Source: an uncultured Pseudomonadales bacterium | Lineage (GTDB): Bacteria; Pseudomonadota; Gammaproteobacteria; Pseudomonadales; Azotimanducaceae | DNA: 64,000 nt | Direction of reading: 5' to 3' | NCBI GenBank assembly: GCA_958296195.1 | Contig: OY282455.1 | Location: 1,364,001 to 1,428,000 of the forward strand | Shown: one piece after another, positions 8,264 to 19,566 of the stretch | Layout of the letters: each line of letters begins with the position of its first letter | Numbering within the stretch: position 1 is the stretch's first letter | The notes under the pieces: model-generated | Database searches by the model: none | What the model was told of the DNA's origin: nothing | The model's input: only the letters and a program-made list of their open reading frames with translations | Program-made: the position numbers and the translations under genes

Positions 8264-9256
8264 TCAGGACAGCTTGCTGGCGACGGCGTTGAGCAGGTCG
8301 TCGGCGATGTTCAGCGAGCACTGCGCATCCAACTCCCGGATGCAGGTGGGGCAGGTGACGTTGATCTCCGTGAGATGGTCGCCGATGACGTCAATGCCGA
8401 CGAACATGAGGCCGAGCCGCTTCAGCGTCGGGCCGATTGCGTCGGCAATCCAGCGGTCCCGATCCGTCAAAGGGCGGGCCACGCCGGTGCCCCCGGCGGC
8501 CAAGTTGCCGCGGCTTTCACCGTGCGCGGGGACGCGCGCCAAGGCGTAGGGCGCCGGCTCGCCTTCGATCAACAGGATGCGCTTGTCGCCATCGACGATT
8601 TCCGGCAGATAGGCTTGGCCCATGATCTGCTCCCGACCGCCCAGGGTCAGGGTCTCCAGAATGACGTTCAAGTTCGGGTCGCCGTCCATGACGCGGAACA
8701 CGGACATGCCGCCCATGCCGTCAAGGCGCTTGAACACCACGTTGCCTTGGGCCTTCTGAAACTCGCGCAGCAGGTCGTGGCGGCGGCTGACGATCAGCGG
8801 CGGGCAGCATTCCGGGAAGGCGGTGGCGAAGAACTTCTCGTTGCAGTCGCGCAGCGCTTGGGGGCGGTTGACGACCAGGCAACCGGCCTGCTCGGCCCGT
8901 TCGAGCAGGTAGGTGGTGTAGATGTACTCCATGTCGAACGGGGGATCCTTGCGCATCATGATGACGTCAAAGTCCTGAGCCTGGCGGAGCTGGCCTTCGC
9001 CGAGGCAATGCCAATTGCCGCCGTCCGCTTGCAGGGCGGCCGCATCGGCCGGGTCAAGAGAGCTGGCGAATGGCTCGTTGAGCCGCAAGGGTTGGGCGAA
9101 CAGCCGAATTTCGGGGCCTTGCAGCAGAATGTCCCGCTGCTGCAAGCAATAAACCTCCCAGCGCCGCACTTGGGCGGCGCGGATCATGGCCAGCGTGGAG
9201 TCCTTCTGCAGCGACAGGCTGCCGAGGGGGTCCATCAGGAAGGCTATTTTTGTCAC
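8264..9256 (-). CDS. gshB: Glutathione synthetase
   Basis: 330-residue ATP-grasp enzyme that joins gamma-glutamylcysteine and glycine. The N-terminus KIAFLMDPLGSL, the PPFDMEYIYTTY block, VFKRLDGMGG (ATP-binding loop) and INVTCPTCIREL near the C-terminus (metal and substrate site) are all present. The start codon is GTG 9256. Length agrees with proteobacterial GshB. It heads the leftward gshB-tonB-yqgE-ruvX cluster and is 43 bases from the end of metK on the same strand. Confidence 0.95.
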   Translation of the reverse strand: MTKIAFLMDPLGSLSLQKDSTLAMIRAAQVRRWEVYCLQQRDILLQGPEIRLFAQPLRLNEPFASSLDPADAAALQADGGNWHCLGEGQLRQAQDFDVIMMRKDPPFDMEYIYTTYLLERAEQAGCLVVNRPQALRDCNEKFFATAFPECCPPLIVSRRHDLLREFQKAQGNVVFKRLDGMGGMSVFRVMDGDPNLNVILETLTLGGREQIMGQAYLPEIVDGDKRILLIEGEPAPYALARVPAHGESRGNLAAGGTGVARPLTDRDRWIADAIGPTLKRLGLMFVGIDVIGDHLTEINVTCPTCIRELDAQCSLNIADDLLNAVASKLS

Positions 9257-9299
9257 GAATGGTTCCGGTCCGCCAAACCAGGCATTGGGCTGCGCCGCG

Positions 9300-10454
<1,155 letters not shown>

Positions 10455-10571
10455 TGCATTCCTCTTGTTGGAAAGGGCGAAGACCCGCCATTTTAGCGGA
10501 ACTGTCGGCGCCATTGCTTCCGCCTGCACCCTTAAGGAAAATAGCCGCTCCTCCACCAAGGCCGCCACAAC

Positions 10572-12551
10572 ATGTCATCTCGCGCTGCTCGGGCCAACGC
10601 CATTCGCGCCCTGTCCATGGACGCGGTTCAACGGGCCAACTCCGGCCATCCGGGAGCGCCCATGGGTCTGGCGGATGTGGCGGAAGTGTTGTGGAGGGAC
10701 CTGCTGGCCCACAACCCCAAGGATCCCGCTTGGCCGAACCGGGATCGCTTCGTGCTGTCCAACGGGCACGGCTCCATGCTGCTCTACAGCCTGCTGCACC
10801 TGAGCGGCTACGATGTTTCCTTGGAAGATCTGAAGGCGTTTCGCCAACTGCACTCCAAGACCGCCGGCCACCCGGAATACGGCGAGTGCCCCGGCGTGGA
10901 AACCACCACCGGTCCCTTGGGCCAAGGGTTCGCCAACGCCGTGGGCATGGCTTTGGCGGAAGCGCGGCTGGCGGCTGAATTCAACCGTCCCGGTCATGAG
11001 GTCATCGATCACCGCACTTGGGCAGTGGTCGGCGATGGCTGCCTGATGGAGGGTGTCTCCCACGAAGCGGCGTCCTTGGCCGGCACCCTGCGCCTAGGCA
11101 AGCTGATCTGCCTCTACGACGACAACGGCATCTCCATTGACGGCGAGGTCGGCCCTTGGTTCACCGAAGACGTGGCGGCCCGCTTTGAAAGCTACGGCTG
11201 GCGGGTCATCCGCGGCGTCGATGGGCACGATGCGGAGGACGTCGAGGCGGCCCTGAAGAACGCCGTCCATAGCGATGGCCGCCCAACCTTGGTTTGCGTC
11301 AAAACCATCATCGGCTTTGGCGCTCCGAACATGCAGGGCAGCGCCGCGGTTCACGGCGCCGCCTTGGGGGAGGCGGAGGTGGCGGCGGCCCGCCAAGCCC
11401 TCGGCTGGGCGCACGATCCCTTTGCAGTGCCAGCGGAGGTTTACGAGGACTGGAGCTGCGTGCGGAAGGGGGAGGGCTTGCAGGCGAATTGGCAGGCCGG
11501 CTTCGACCGCTACCGAGCGGAGCATCCAACCTTGGCCGAAGAGCTGGAGCGGCGCATGGCCGGGCGCTTGCCGGAAGGTTGGGCCTCTGGGCTGCACCGC
11601 TTGGCCGGATCGGCCCAGGATCAGATGCCGGCGTTGGCCACCCGCAAGTCCTCGCAACTGTGCTTGGACGCCTTGGCCCCGGCCCTGCCGGAGTTGTTTG
11701 GCGGCTCGGCGGATCTGACCGGCTCCAACAACACTAGGTGGCGGGGCGCCGAAGACAGCCGCTACCTGAGCTTCGGTGTGCGCGAGTTCGGGATGACCGC
11801 CATCTGCAACGGCATGTTGCTGCACGGTGGCTTGAGGCCCTTCTCCGGCACCTTTTTGGTGTTCATGGAGTACGCCCGCAACGCGGTGCGCTTGGCGGCC
11901 CTCATGGGCATCCCCAACATTTTTGTATATACCCATGACTCCGTGGCCCTCGGCGAAGATGGGCCGACCCACCAGCCGGTTGAGCAACTCACCAATCTGC
12001 GCACCACGCCCAACCTCTCGATGTGGAGGCCGTGTGACACCGTGGAGGCCGCTTTCGCTTGGGAAGTGGCGGTCATGCGCCGGGATGGGCCAACCGCGCT
12101 GGTGTTTACGCGCCAGAAGGTCGAATGCCAGCTTCGTGACGAGCAGGCCTTCGCGGACATCGCCCGCGGCGGCTATGTGTTGCGACGAGAGTCCGGCCAA
12201 CTCGACGCCTTGTTGATCGCCACGGGTTCGGAAGTGCCTTTGGCCTTGGCGGCGCGGAGGGCGCTGGAAGGGCGGGGGCGGGGCGTTCGGGTAGTGTCCA
12301 TGCCATGCGTGGATGTCTTTTTGGGTCAGGAGCAGTCCTATCAGGACGCGGTGCTGCCCCCGGCGGTTCGGGTGCGCATTGCGGTCGAAGCCGGCCATCC
12401 CGACTATTGGCGGCGCTTCGTGGGCTTGGACGGCGCTGTGGTCGGCATCGATCGTTACGGCCTGTCGGCCCCCGGCGCCGAGGCCGCCACAGCCTTGGGC
12501 ATGACGGTGGAGAATGTGGTGGCCACCGTTGAAAGCGCCTTGGCCGCATAG
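10572..12551 (+). CDS. tkt: Transketolase
   Basis: 659-residue thiamine-diphosphate enzyme of the pentose phosphate or Calvin cycle, transferring two-carbon ketol units. The N-terminal block [14 protein letters not shown] carries the substrate His; the TPP motif runs from GDGCLMEG to the DDNGISID end; the pyrimidine domain has FGVREFGM and the [16 protein letters not shown] loop. Full length with no interruption. It is followed by pgk, but the gap (epd) gene that usually stands between them is absent here. Confidence 0.97.
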   Translation: MSSRAARANAIRALSMDAVQRANSGHPGAPMGLADVAEVLWRDLLAHNPKDPAWPNRDRFVLSNGHGSMLLYSLLHLSGYDVSLEDLKAFRQLHSKTAGHPEYGECPGVETTTGPLGQGFANAVGMALAEARLAAEFNRPGHEVIDHRTWAVVGDGCLMEGVSHEAASLAGTLRLGKLICLYDDNGISIDGEVGPWFTEDVAARFESYGWRVIRGVDGHDAEDVEAALKNAVHSDGRPTLVCVKTIIGFGAPNMQGSAAVHGAALGEAEVAAARQALGWAHDPFAVPAEVYEDWSCVRKGEGLQANWQAGFDRYRAEHPTLAEELERRMAGRLPEGWASGLHRLAGSAQDQMPALATRKSSQLCLDALAPALPELFGGSADLTGSNNTRWRGAEDSRYLSFGVREFGMTAICNGMLLHGGLRPFSGTFLVFMEYARNAVRLAALMGIPNIFVYTHDSVALGEDGPTHQPVEQLTNLRTTPNLSMWRPCDTVEAAFAWEVAVMRRDGPTALVFTRQKVECQLRDEQAFADIARGGYVLRRESGQLDALLIATGSEVPLALAARRALEGRGRGVRVVSMPCVDVFLGQEQSYQDAVLPPAVRVRIAVEAGHPDYWRRFVGLDGAVVGIDRYGLSAPGAEAATALGMTVENVVATVESALAA

Positions 12552-12619
12552 TTCTCCTGCGCCGACCGCTCTGCAATCGCGCCGCGCCAACCTCTGTTGG
12601 AGAGAAAACAAGGCGATTC

Positions 12620-13786
12620 ATGATGGCGGCGTTCAAGCGAATGGAGGAGCTGGATTTAGCCGGCAAGCGCCTGCTGATCCGCGAGGACCTGAATGTGCCG
12701 ATGCAGGATGGCCGCATCAGCAGTGACCTGCGCATTCGGGCTGCGTTGCCCACCCTTCGGAGTGCCTTGGCGCAAGGTGCCGGCACGATCGTCATGTCCC
12801 ATCTGGGGCGTCCCGTCGAAGGCCGGTTCGACCCGAATTTCTCCCTGTCTCCGGTGGCGGAGCGGCTCTCGCAGTTGCTTGGCCGTGCAGTACCCCTGCT
12901 GCCCGACATCGCCGGCGCGGCCGGCGTAACCGCTCCCATTGCGCTGCTGGAGAACACTCGATTTCTCGAGGGCGAAAAGTCGGGGGACGAGGGGCTGGCC
13001 AAGCGGTTGGCGGCGTTGGCGGATGTTTTTGTAATGGACGCCTTCGCCGCTGCCCACCGAGCCCATGCCTCCGTGTGCGGGGTGGCCCTGCACGCTCCCG
13101 TCGCCTGCGCCGGCCCCCTGCTGGCGGGAGAGTTGGATGCGCTCGCCCGCGCCTTGGAGGCCCCGACCCGGCCCTTGGTGGCCGTCGTCGGCGGCGCCAA
13201 GGTCTCCAGCAAACTTAAGGTGTTGGAGAGCCTGTCGGTTCTGGTGGATCGAATCATTGTCGGTGGCGGCATCGCCAACACCTTCGCCGCGGCTAGGGGC
13301 TTGCCGGTGGGCGCCTCCCTGCATGAGCCTGAACTGATGGGTGCCGCAGAGCGAATCGCCGACAAGACGGACATCCCTCAGCCTGTGGACTGGATGGTGG
13401 GGAAGCGGGCGGCGGCCGATGCGAGGGCCTTGCTGCGCCCTGTTCAAGAGGTTGAGGAGGATGATCTGATCCTCGACATCGGTCCGGAAACCGGCCGCCG
13501 CTACAGGGCCTTGCTGGCCGATGCCGGCACCATTCTCTGGAACGGCCCACTGGGGATGTTCGAGTTCGATCAGTTCGGCGAAGGCACTCGGCTGCTAGCC
13601 GAAGGCGTGGCCGCCAGTTCGGCCTTCTCCATTGTCGGGGGCGGCGACACCCTGGCCGCCATTGACAAGTATGGCGTGGCCCAAGGGGTTTCCTATAAGT
13701 CCACTGGCGGCGGTGCCTTCCTGGAATATGTGGAGGGCAAGACCTTGCCCGGCGTTGCGGCACTGAACGCCCGCGTGGAAGGCTAG
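12620..13786 (+). CDS. pgk: Phosphoglycerate kinase
   Basis: 388-residue glycolytic kinase interconverting 1,3-bisphosphoglycerate and 3-phosphoglycerate. Diagnostic segments are REDLNVPM (substrate-binding opening), SHLGRPVEG, ENTRFLEGE, GGAKVSSKLKVL (nucleotide site) and GGGDTLAAIDKYG at the C-terminus. Two adjacent in-frame ATGs (12620 and 12623) could start it. It is probably co-transcribed with tkt, 68 bases upstream. Confidence 0.97.
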   Translation: MMAAFKRMEELDLAGKRLLIREDLNVPMQDGRISSDLRIRAALPTLRSALAQGAGTIVMSHLGRPVEGRFDPNFSLSPVAERLSQLLGRAVPLLPDIAGAAGVTAPIALLENTRFLEGEKSGDEGLAKRLAALADVFVMDAFAAAHRAHASVCGVALHAPVACAGPLLAGELDALARALEAPTRPLVAVVGGAKVSSKLKVLESLSVLVDRIIVGGGIANTFAAARGLPVGASLHEPELMGAAERIADKTDIPQPVDWMVGKRAAADARALLRPVQEVEEDDLILDIGPETGRRYRALLADAGTILWNGPLGMFEFDQFGEGTRLLAEGVAASSAFSIVGGGDTLAAIDKYGVAQGVSYKSTGGGAFLEYVEGKTLPGVAALNARVEG

Positions 13787-13852
13787 CTAACCGGGGAGGC
13801 GTGGCAAATACAACTTCGCCGGCCAAGGGAGCAACGAGGCAACGCCTCGCAG

Positions 13853-14518
13853 CTACATTTGCGTGACGCCTCGCGGACTGGCGACAAAGACCACATCGGC
13901 GGCGTTGGCGGCGAACAGGCCGTTGCAGACGACGCCGACGATGTTGTTGATTTCCCGCTCCAGCGCCAGCGGGTCTTCGATTTGCAGGCCGTGGACATCG
14001 AGAATGATGTTGCCGTTGTCCGTGACGAAGCCCTGCCGCCACTCCGGAGCGCCGCCCAGTCGGACCAACGCTCTGGCCGCCAAGCCGCGGGCCATGGGAA
14101 TGACCTCCACCGGCAGCGGGAATGCGCCCAAGGCGGGTGCCAGCTTGGACTCATCGATGATGCAAACAAACTCATCCGCGGAGGCGGCGACGATTTTTTC
14201 CCGGGTCAAGGCGCCGCCGCCGCCCTTGATCAAGCGTCGGCGGGAATCCACTTCGTCCGCGCCATCGACATAGACCACCAGCGCCGGCGCCGCGTTCAGG
14301 TCCAAGACCGCAACGCCCCGCCGCCTGAGCCGCTCGGCGCTGGCTTCGCTGCTCGCCACGGCGGCGTCAAACTTGTGGCGAACCGCCGCCAAGGCGTCAA
14401 TGAAGCAGTTGGCCGTGCTGCCGGTGCCGACGCCGACTACGGCTTCCCGCGTTAGCCGGGGTTCAACATACGCCAACGCCGCTTCGGCAGCCAAGCGTTT
14501 CAATGCGTCTTGCGCCAT
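13853..14518 (-). CDS. rpiA: Ribose-5-phosphate isomerase A
   Basis: 221-residue enzyme interconverting ribose-5-phosphate and ribulose-5-phosphate. It shows [16 protein letters not shown] (phosphate loop), the YVDGADEVD motif with catalytic aspartates and [14 protein letters not shown] with the catalytic Lys. The ATG at 14518 is preceded by GGAAGAG and gives the normal family length; the open frame continues upstream through ilvA but only as an antisense shadow. It is divergent from ilvA, a common gammaproteobacterial pairing. Confidence 0.96.
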   Translation of the reverse strand: MAQDALKRLAAEAALAYVEPRLTREAVVGVGTGSTANCFIDALAAVRHKFDAAVASSEASAERLRRRGVAVLDLNAAPALVVYVDGADEVDSRRRLIKGGGGALTREKIVAASADEFVCIIDESKLAPALGAFPLPVEVIPMARGLAARALVRLGGAPEWRQGFVTDNGNIILDVHGLQIEDPLALEREINNIVGVVCNGLFAANAADVVFVASPRGVTQM

Positions 14519-14557
14519 ACTACTCTTCCCACCCCGACACTTATCCGAGCACACCCC

Positions 14558-16087
14558 ATGCTGGAGCAATACGTCAAGAAAATCCTTGCCGCCCATGTTT
14601 ACGACGTCGCGGTAGAGACCCCGCTGCAATACGCTAGGGGAATATCGGAGCGTTTGGGCGACGGCTACGAGGTTATGCTCAAACGGGAGGATTTGCAGCC
14701 AATTTTTTCGTTCAAGCTGCGCGGCGCCTACCACAAGCTGAATCAGCTGTCCGCACGGCAGCGCGCCAAGGGCGTCGTTGCCGCCTCGGCCGGCAACCAC
14801 GCCCAAGGGGTTGCCTTGGCGGCACGGAAACTGGGGCTTCAGGCGCATATCGTCATGAGCCGCAACACGCCGGACATCAAGGTCAACTCCGTCAAGCGCT
14901 TGGACGCCGACGTCATCCTCCACGGGGACAGCTACGACGATGCAGCGGCGCAAGCCCGGGTGTTGGCCAAGGCGAAGGGTTACGTCCAGGTGCATCCCTA
15001 TGACGATGTGGACGTCATCGCCGGCCAAGGCACGGTGGGGATGGAGATCATGAATCAGCATCCCGGCCCGGACGCGGTGTTCGTGCCGGTGGGCGGTGGC
15101 GGCCTGATCGCCGGGATTGGCGCCTATGTGAAGTATTTGCGCCCGAGGACTCGGGTGCTGGGCGTCGAGGCCGAGGGCTCCGCCAGCTTGCAGGCCGCCT
15201 TGGCTGCCGGACGTCGAGTGCGGCTGCCCCTGCACAGCCTGGACCGCTTCGCGGACGGCGTCTCGGTGGCGCAGGTGGGCCGGTTGCCGTTCAAGATCGC
15301 CCAGAAATGCGTGGATGAGGTGGTGACCGTCTCCACCGATGAGATCTGCGGCGCCATCAAGGACGTCTTTGACGACACCCGCTCGGTGGCGGAGCCGTCC
15401 GGGGCCTTGGCGGTGGCCGGCCTCAAGAAGTACGTTCAAGCCCACGGAACCGCACGGCGGCACGGGCGCCGGTTCGTGGCGATCATCAGCGGCGCCAACG
15501 TGAACTTCGACCGGCTGCGGCATGTCGCCGAGCGGGCGGAGGTGGGTGAGCGCCGGGAGGTGATTCTCGGCGTCACCATAAAGGAAAGGCATGGCAGCTT
15601 CCGCCGCTTCTGCAGCGCCTTGGGCGACCATGCAGTCACCGAATTCAACTATCGCTTTGCGGACCCGCACGAAGCCCACGTCTATGTGGGCGTTCAGGTC
15701 GCCTCGGCGGATGGCCGCGAGGCGGTGGTGCAGCGTTTGCGCCGAGCCGGCTACCCGGTGGTGGACATGACGGACAACGAAACCGCCAAGCTGCATGTGC
15801 GGCACATGGTTGGCGGGCACGCGGTGCGCGTGGGGCCGGAGCTTCTATATCGGTTCGAGTTCCCGGAGCGCCCCGGCGCCCTGATGCAGTTCCTGGACGG
15901 CCTCGGCAGCCGCTGGAGCATCAGCTTGTTCCACTATCGCAACCACGGCTCCGCTTGGGGGCGGGTGCTGGCCGGATTCGACGCCGACGCCGCCCAGCGC
16001 AGCCAACTCTCCGCCTACCTGGACCGCATCGGCTACCGCTATTGGGAGGAGACGACCAACCCGGCCTACGAGCTGTTTCTGCGGTAG
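14558..16087 (+). CDS. ilvA: Threonine deaminase, biosynthetic
   Basis: 509-residue PLP enzyme converting threonine to 2-oxobutyrate, the first step to isoleucine. The PLP lysine lies in [21 protein letters not shown] and the glycine loop [11 protein letters not shown] follow. The C-terminal third holds two ACT-like regulatory repeats (from about residue 330), so it should be the isoleucine-inhibited long form. The start at ATG 14558 gives an E. coli-like length. The promoter region is the 39 bases shared with rpiA plus sequence inside rpiA. Confidence 0.95.
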   Translation: MLEQYVKKILAAHVYDVAVETPLQYARGISERLGDGYEVMLKREDLQPIFSFKLRGAYHKLNQLSARQRAKGVVAASAGNHAQGVALAARKLGLQAHIVMSRNTPDIKVNSVKRLDADVILHGDSYDDAAAQARVLAKAKGYVQVHPYDDVDVIAGQGTVGMEIMNQHPGPDAVFVPVGGGGLIAGIGAYVKYLRPRTRVLGVEAEGSASLQAALAAGRRVRLPLHSLDRFADGVSVAQVGRLPFKIAQKCVDEVVTVSTDEICGAIKDVFDDTRSVAEPSGALAVAGLKKYVQAHGTARRHGRRFVAIISGANVNFDRLRHVAERAEVGERREVILGVTIKERHGSFRRFCSALGDHAVTEFNYRFADPHEAHVYVGVQVASADGREAVVQRLRRAGYPVVDMTDNETAKLHVRHMVGGHAVRVGPELLYRFEFPERPGALMQFLDGLGSRWSISLFHYRNHGSAWGRVLAGFDADAAQRSQLSAYLDRIGYRYWEETTNPAYELFLR

Positions 16088-16122
16088 GCGGATGCCGCCG
16101 CCTTTCGCTTGAAGTAAGCCAT

Positions 16123-17469
16123 TCAATCCCCAGCCTGACGCACCAGTCTTGGATACATCAACCCCAAGGCGACGCTGCGGGCGGCCATGAACGTCAGCAT
16201 GGACAGCCAGACGCCGTGATTGCCCAAGGGCGCGAAGGACAACCAAAGGGTCAGCAAATAGACGGCGGTGGCTATGAACATGGCGTTGCGCATCTCCGCC
16301 GTGCGGGTGGCGCCGATGAAAATGCCGTCCAGCATGAAGGCCCATACGCAGGCCAGCGGCAGGGCCGCCATCCAAGGCAGATAGGCGGCCGCCGCCGTGC
16401 GCACGTCCGGCAGAACCGTCACCAAGCCGATCAGCCATTCGCCCAGCAGCCAATAGCCGGCGCTGAACAGGCCGGCGAGCAATCCGGCCCACGCGGCGCT
16501 GTAGCTGCTGGCTTGGCGCAAACCCTTCGGGTCCCGCTTGCCGTAGGCGTAGCCGGCCAGGGTTTCGGCGGCGTGGGCGAAGCCGTCCAGCCCGTAGGCG
16601 GTCACCTGCAGGAACAGCAGCAGCACGGCGTTGGCGGCCAGCACCACATCCCCCAGGGACGCACCCAGGACGGCTACTAGAAGGAAGGGTAGTTGCACCA
16701 TGAAGGTGCGCACCACCAGGTTGGCGCTGATGTTGAACAGCTGCGTCAAGCGCCTGCGGTTGAATACCCGCGGCGCATCGGGCCATTGCCGGCCATGTTG
16801 CGTGAGGGCGCGGTTGGCGGCAATTAAGCCCACCGAAGCCGCCAGCCACTCGCTGATGACCGTGCCGGCCGCCACGCCGTTGACACCCCAGCCAAAGCCG
16901 ACCACAAACAGCAAGTCCAGCCCCGCATTGGTCAGGTTCAGCACCAAGCTGATGACCAAGGCGGCCCGCATCCGCTGCAAGCCGAACAACACCCCTAGCG
17001 CGACCAAGTAAAGCAGCAGAGCCGGCGCCCCCCAGATGCGGATGCCCAAGTAGCCGCCAGCCAGAACCTCCACCTCGTGGCTGGCTTGGAACAGCCACAA
17101 CACCAGCCGCAGCAGAGGGCCTTGGCCGATGACCAGCAAGACGCCTAGAACGACGGCCGCCGCTGCGCCCCGCACCGCCGCCGCTCCCAGTTCGGCGCGG
17201 TCCCCGGCGCCAAGCGCTTGGGCCGTCAGGCCGGTGGCGCTCATGCGCAGAAAGCCGGCCATCCAATACAGAGCGTTCATCACCGCCCCGCCCATCGCCA
17301 CCGCGCCCAAGTAGCGCGCGTCCGGCAGCCGCCCCATCACTGCCGTATCCACTGCGCTGACCAAGGGAATGGCCAAGTTCGCCAAGATCATCGGCCAAGA
17401 CAGGTACCAAACCCGAGCGTGCCACTGGCGCGACGCGGTCGGCAGGCTGATGTCGTTGCTTCGGATCAT
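16123..17469 (-). CDS. MATE family efflux transporter, DinF-like
   Basis: 448 residues with about twelve hydrophobic segments in two related halves, typical of MATE Na+/H+-coupled drug exporters. The N-terminus (WPMILANLAIPLVSAVDTAVMGRL) is the DinF-subfamily pattern. The protein sits in the inner membrane. It converges on ilvA with about 35 bases between stops. The substrate is unknown. Confidence 0.9.
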   Translation of the reverse strand: MIRSNDISLPTASRQWHARVWYLSWPMILANLAIPLVSAVDTAVMGRLPDARYLGAVAMGGAVMNALYWMAGFLRMSATGLTAQALGAGDRAELGAAAVRGAAAAVVLGVLLVIGQGPLLRLVLWLFQASHEVEVLAGGYLGIRIWGAPALLLYLVALGVLFGLQRMRAALVISLVLNLTNAGLDLLFVVGFGWGVNGVAAGTVISEWLAASVGLIAANRALTQHGRQWPDAPRVFNRRRLTQLFNISANLVVRTFMVQLPFLLVAVLGASLGDVVLAANAVLLLFLQVTAYGLDGFAHAAETLAGYAYGKRDPKGLRQASSYSAAWAGLLAGLFSAGYWLLGEWLIGLVTVLPDVRTAAAAYLPWMAALPLACVWAFMLDGIFIGATRTAEMRNAMFIATAVYLLTLWLSFAPLGNHGVWLSMLTFMAARSVALGLMYPRLVRQAGD

Positions 17470-17629
17470 GATGGGCTGGCGGAAACTCTGGGCGCTGGTG
17501 TTGCGATATTAAGCTCCACCGCCTCCGCTTTGACGCTCCCTAGGTGATGGCCTATCCTGCCGGCATGAACGCTCAAGACTTGGCTGGTCGAGGCTGGGGC
17601 CAATCGCGCTTGGAAAGCAGGGAGCGGTC

Positions 17630-18760
17630 GTGACTTTCCCGCCTAACTTGTTTCGCCCCGGGAATGGCCTGGCGCCGCCCTTTCTGGCCGGGCGGGACAA
17701 GACCCTTGATGCGATGCGCCAAATGACGGCTCTTTTGGCGGATGGAAGTGTGCCCGCCAGCGATGTTCTCCTGTTCGGCCCGCACGGCAACGGCAGGACC
17801 GTTTTGCTGCGCGAATGGGGGCGCTTGCTTCTTGAAGCAGGCGTCGACGTCGTTCACGCCACCCCTGAAAGCAAACTTTCCAGCCTCCAGGCGGCGAACC
17901 AAACACTCAGACCGGCACAGGGTTGGCGAAGGGCTTGGCGGACGTTGTTGGACAAACGCGGGCTCTCGCCCCAAAGCCTCTCCCTGTTTGGCGTTCGCCT
18001 CGACCTTCAGGAAGCGGACGCGCCCTCCTTGGCGCAAATGCTGGCTTCGCGCTGCGCCAACGGCCCCTTCGCGCTGCTGGTTGATGAGGCGCACATGTTG
18101 GAAGCCGTGTTCGGCAGGCAGTTGCTGGGGGCTTCTCAGGAGCTCCGCGTCGAAGGAGGGGCGTTCTTGCTGGTGCTGTCCGGCACTCCCGGCGTCAAGC
18201 AGACCTTGGATGCCACCAAAGCCTCTTTTTGGGAACGCTCTCGGCAGATGCCCATTGGTCGCTTGGACGAACGGGCCTCTGAAGAGGCTCTGTCCCGTCC
18301 GTTGGAGGCGTTGGGGGGTGAAGTCGCCCCCAAGGCTCTGGCCTTGCTGACGGCCGAGGCCTGGGGCTATCCCTACTTTCTGCAAGCCATCGGCAGCGCC
18401 TGTGTGACGGCGCTAAACGAGCAGGGGGTTCGGTGTGTCGATGCTGGCGTTGCAGAAAGCGCCCTGGAGAATTTCCGCCCCGTTCGAGAGGATTTCTATG
18501 AAAACAGGCGGCGCGAACTGGCGGGGGCTGGGCTCCTGCCGGCAGCGGTCGAGGCGGTGCGCATCTTTGGAGACCGCGAGTCGGTTGGCAAGATCGAGGT
18601 GGAAAACGCACTCTATCAATTCTGCGGAGAGGACTCCGCCGGGGAAGCCGCGCTACGGGGCCTGCTGGCCCGCAGCCTGCTCTGGCCCAGCGGAATGCAA
18701 TACGAAATCGGCATCCCGTCCTTCAAGTCCCACTTGCTTATGCAAGCCCCGGCGGAATGA
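17630..18760 (+). CDS. AAA ATPase-like protein with altered Walker A
   Basis: 376-residue P-loop protein starting at GTG 17630. The P-loop is GPHGNGRT (residues 50-57), so the usual lysine is replaced by arginine. Walker B is ALLVDEAHML and a sensor-like LVLSGTPGVKQ follows, so the fold is that of ORC/AAA_16-type ATPases. The C-terminal part (from about residue 250) looks like a winged-helix region. Function is unknown. A truncated copy of its C-terminal half lies just downstream, which points to a tandem duplication. Confidence 0.7.
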   Translation: MTFPPNLFRPGNGLAPPFLAGRDKTLDAMRQMTALLADGSVPASDVLLFGPHGNGRTVLLREWGRLLLEAGVDVVHATPESKLSSLQAANQTLRPAQGWRRAWRTLLDKRGLSPQSLSLFGVRLDLQEADAPSLAQMLASRCANGPFALLVDEAHMLEAVFGRQLLGASQELRVEGGAFLLVLSGTPGVKQTLDATKASFWERSRQMPIGRLDERASEEALSRPLEALGGEVAPKALALLTAEAWGYPYFLQAIGSACVTALNEQGVRCVDAGVAESALENFRPVREDFYENRRRELAGAGLLPAAVEAVRIFGDRESVGKIEVENALYQFCGEDSAGEAALRGLLARSLLWPSGMQYEIGIPSFKSHLLMQAPAE

Positions 18761-18795
18761 TTGGGATGGCAAGCTGCTGTGGACGCGCACCCTGA

Positions 18796-19281
18796 TTGGA
18801 CACCATGGTGCGCGACGCGCAGGGCTATCCGCACTTTCTGCAGGCTTGGGGACATGCCGCCTGCAACGAGCTGCTCAAGGAGTGGCCGTCAGGCCGGCGC
18901 AAAGTCATGTGCGCCCATATGGAAGCCACCAAACCGGCCATGGACTTGGAGCGGGCGGAGCTCTACGCCGCTAGGCGCAATGAACTGCAGGCCGCCGAAG
19001 GATCGCCCCTGCGCAGGCCTCTGTGTGCCTACGCGGGCATTGCCGCAGCCATTCTCTCGGCGGACGGCCAACGCCTGCACCTAGCCGATGAGATGGGGAA
19101 GGCCAAGTTCAACGCCGACCATGTGGATGCCATTATCCAACGAGGCGAACACAGGGGATTCATCCGCAGGGACCCATTGACGGATGAGTTCCACCCCGGC
19201 ATTCCTAGCCTGCTTTCGCACATAGCGAAGGTGGGCGCCAAGCGCCCCGCGCAGCGGCCAACGAAGGCGTTTTCGGGTTGA
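18796..19281 (+). pseudogene. Truncated paralogue of the upstream AAA ATPase
   Basis: About 160 residues that align to the C-terminal half of the preceding gene product: GYPHFLQAWGHAACNEL against GYPYFLQAIGSACVTAL, then ERAELYAARRNEL against REDFYENRRREL, and a shared ending (FHPGIPSLLSH against YEIGIPSFKSH). The whole ATPase half with Walker A and B is missing. The short gap of 35 bases and the shared frame direction suggest a tandem duplicate that lost its 5' part. It could still be translated from ATG 18805 or TTG 18796. Confidence 0.68.
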
Positions 19282-19427
19282 AGATCCCGCCGACGGTGCC
19301 AGAACGAGCATCCAAAGCTGTTTCAGTAGATCCAGAAATCCAATCATAAGTATTACGCCGCCAACCAAGCGCAGCCGCTGCAGAATGGTTCAGATATGCC
19401 CGGTGCGTTGAATTATGGGCGGAGATC

Positions 19428-19466
19428 ACCATGAAATTTCGTCGGTAGCCGCAGAGATTTCATGGT
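19428..19466. repeat. Perfect inverted repeat, 10-bp arms
   Basis: ACCATGAAAT at 19428-19437 is mirrored by ATTTCATGGT at 19457-19466 with a 19-base loop. It lies in the intergenic stretch between the truncated ATPase copy and the MFS gene and is not followed by a T-run, so it is not a standard terminator. Confidence 0.6.
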
Positions 19467-19473
19467 TACTGAT

Positions 19474-19511
19474 CTAGGCCGCTGCCGAATTGGGGCTTCG
19501 CCGCGGCCTAG
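19474..19511. repeat. Perfect inverted repeat, 9-bp arms
   Basis: CTAGGCCGC at 19474-19482 is mirrored by GCGGCCTAG at 19503-19511. It starts eight bases after the previous inverted repeat, and the pair ends about 55 bases before the MFS start codon. It might be part of a small mobile palindromic element or an RNA structure in the leader of the MFS gene. Confidence 0.55.
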
Positions 19512-19566
19512 CTGATGGCAATTTAGTGGTTGCAGTTCCGCTGCATTGGCCATATACCTAGTCGGA

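Noticed and set aside
10455-10571. SAM riboswitch upstream of metK
   Set aside because: The gap is only 117 bases, shared with the divergent tkt promoter, and I could not build any known SAM-binding RNA pattern in it.
11094-12611. 505-residue antisense frame opposite transketolase
   Set aside because: Transketolase motifs are decisive on the plus strand. The antisense product has no recognisable feature.
14510-15820. Extension of rpiA as a 655-residue protein across ilvA
   Set aside because: The true rpiA start has a ribosome-binding site and gives the family length. The extension is antisense to ilvA.
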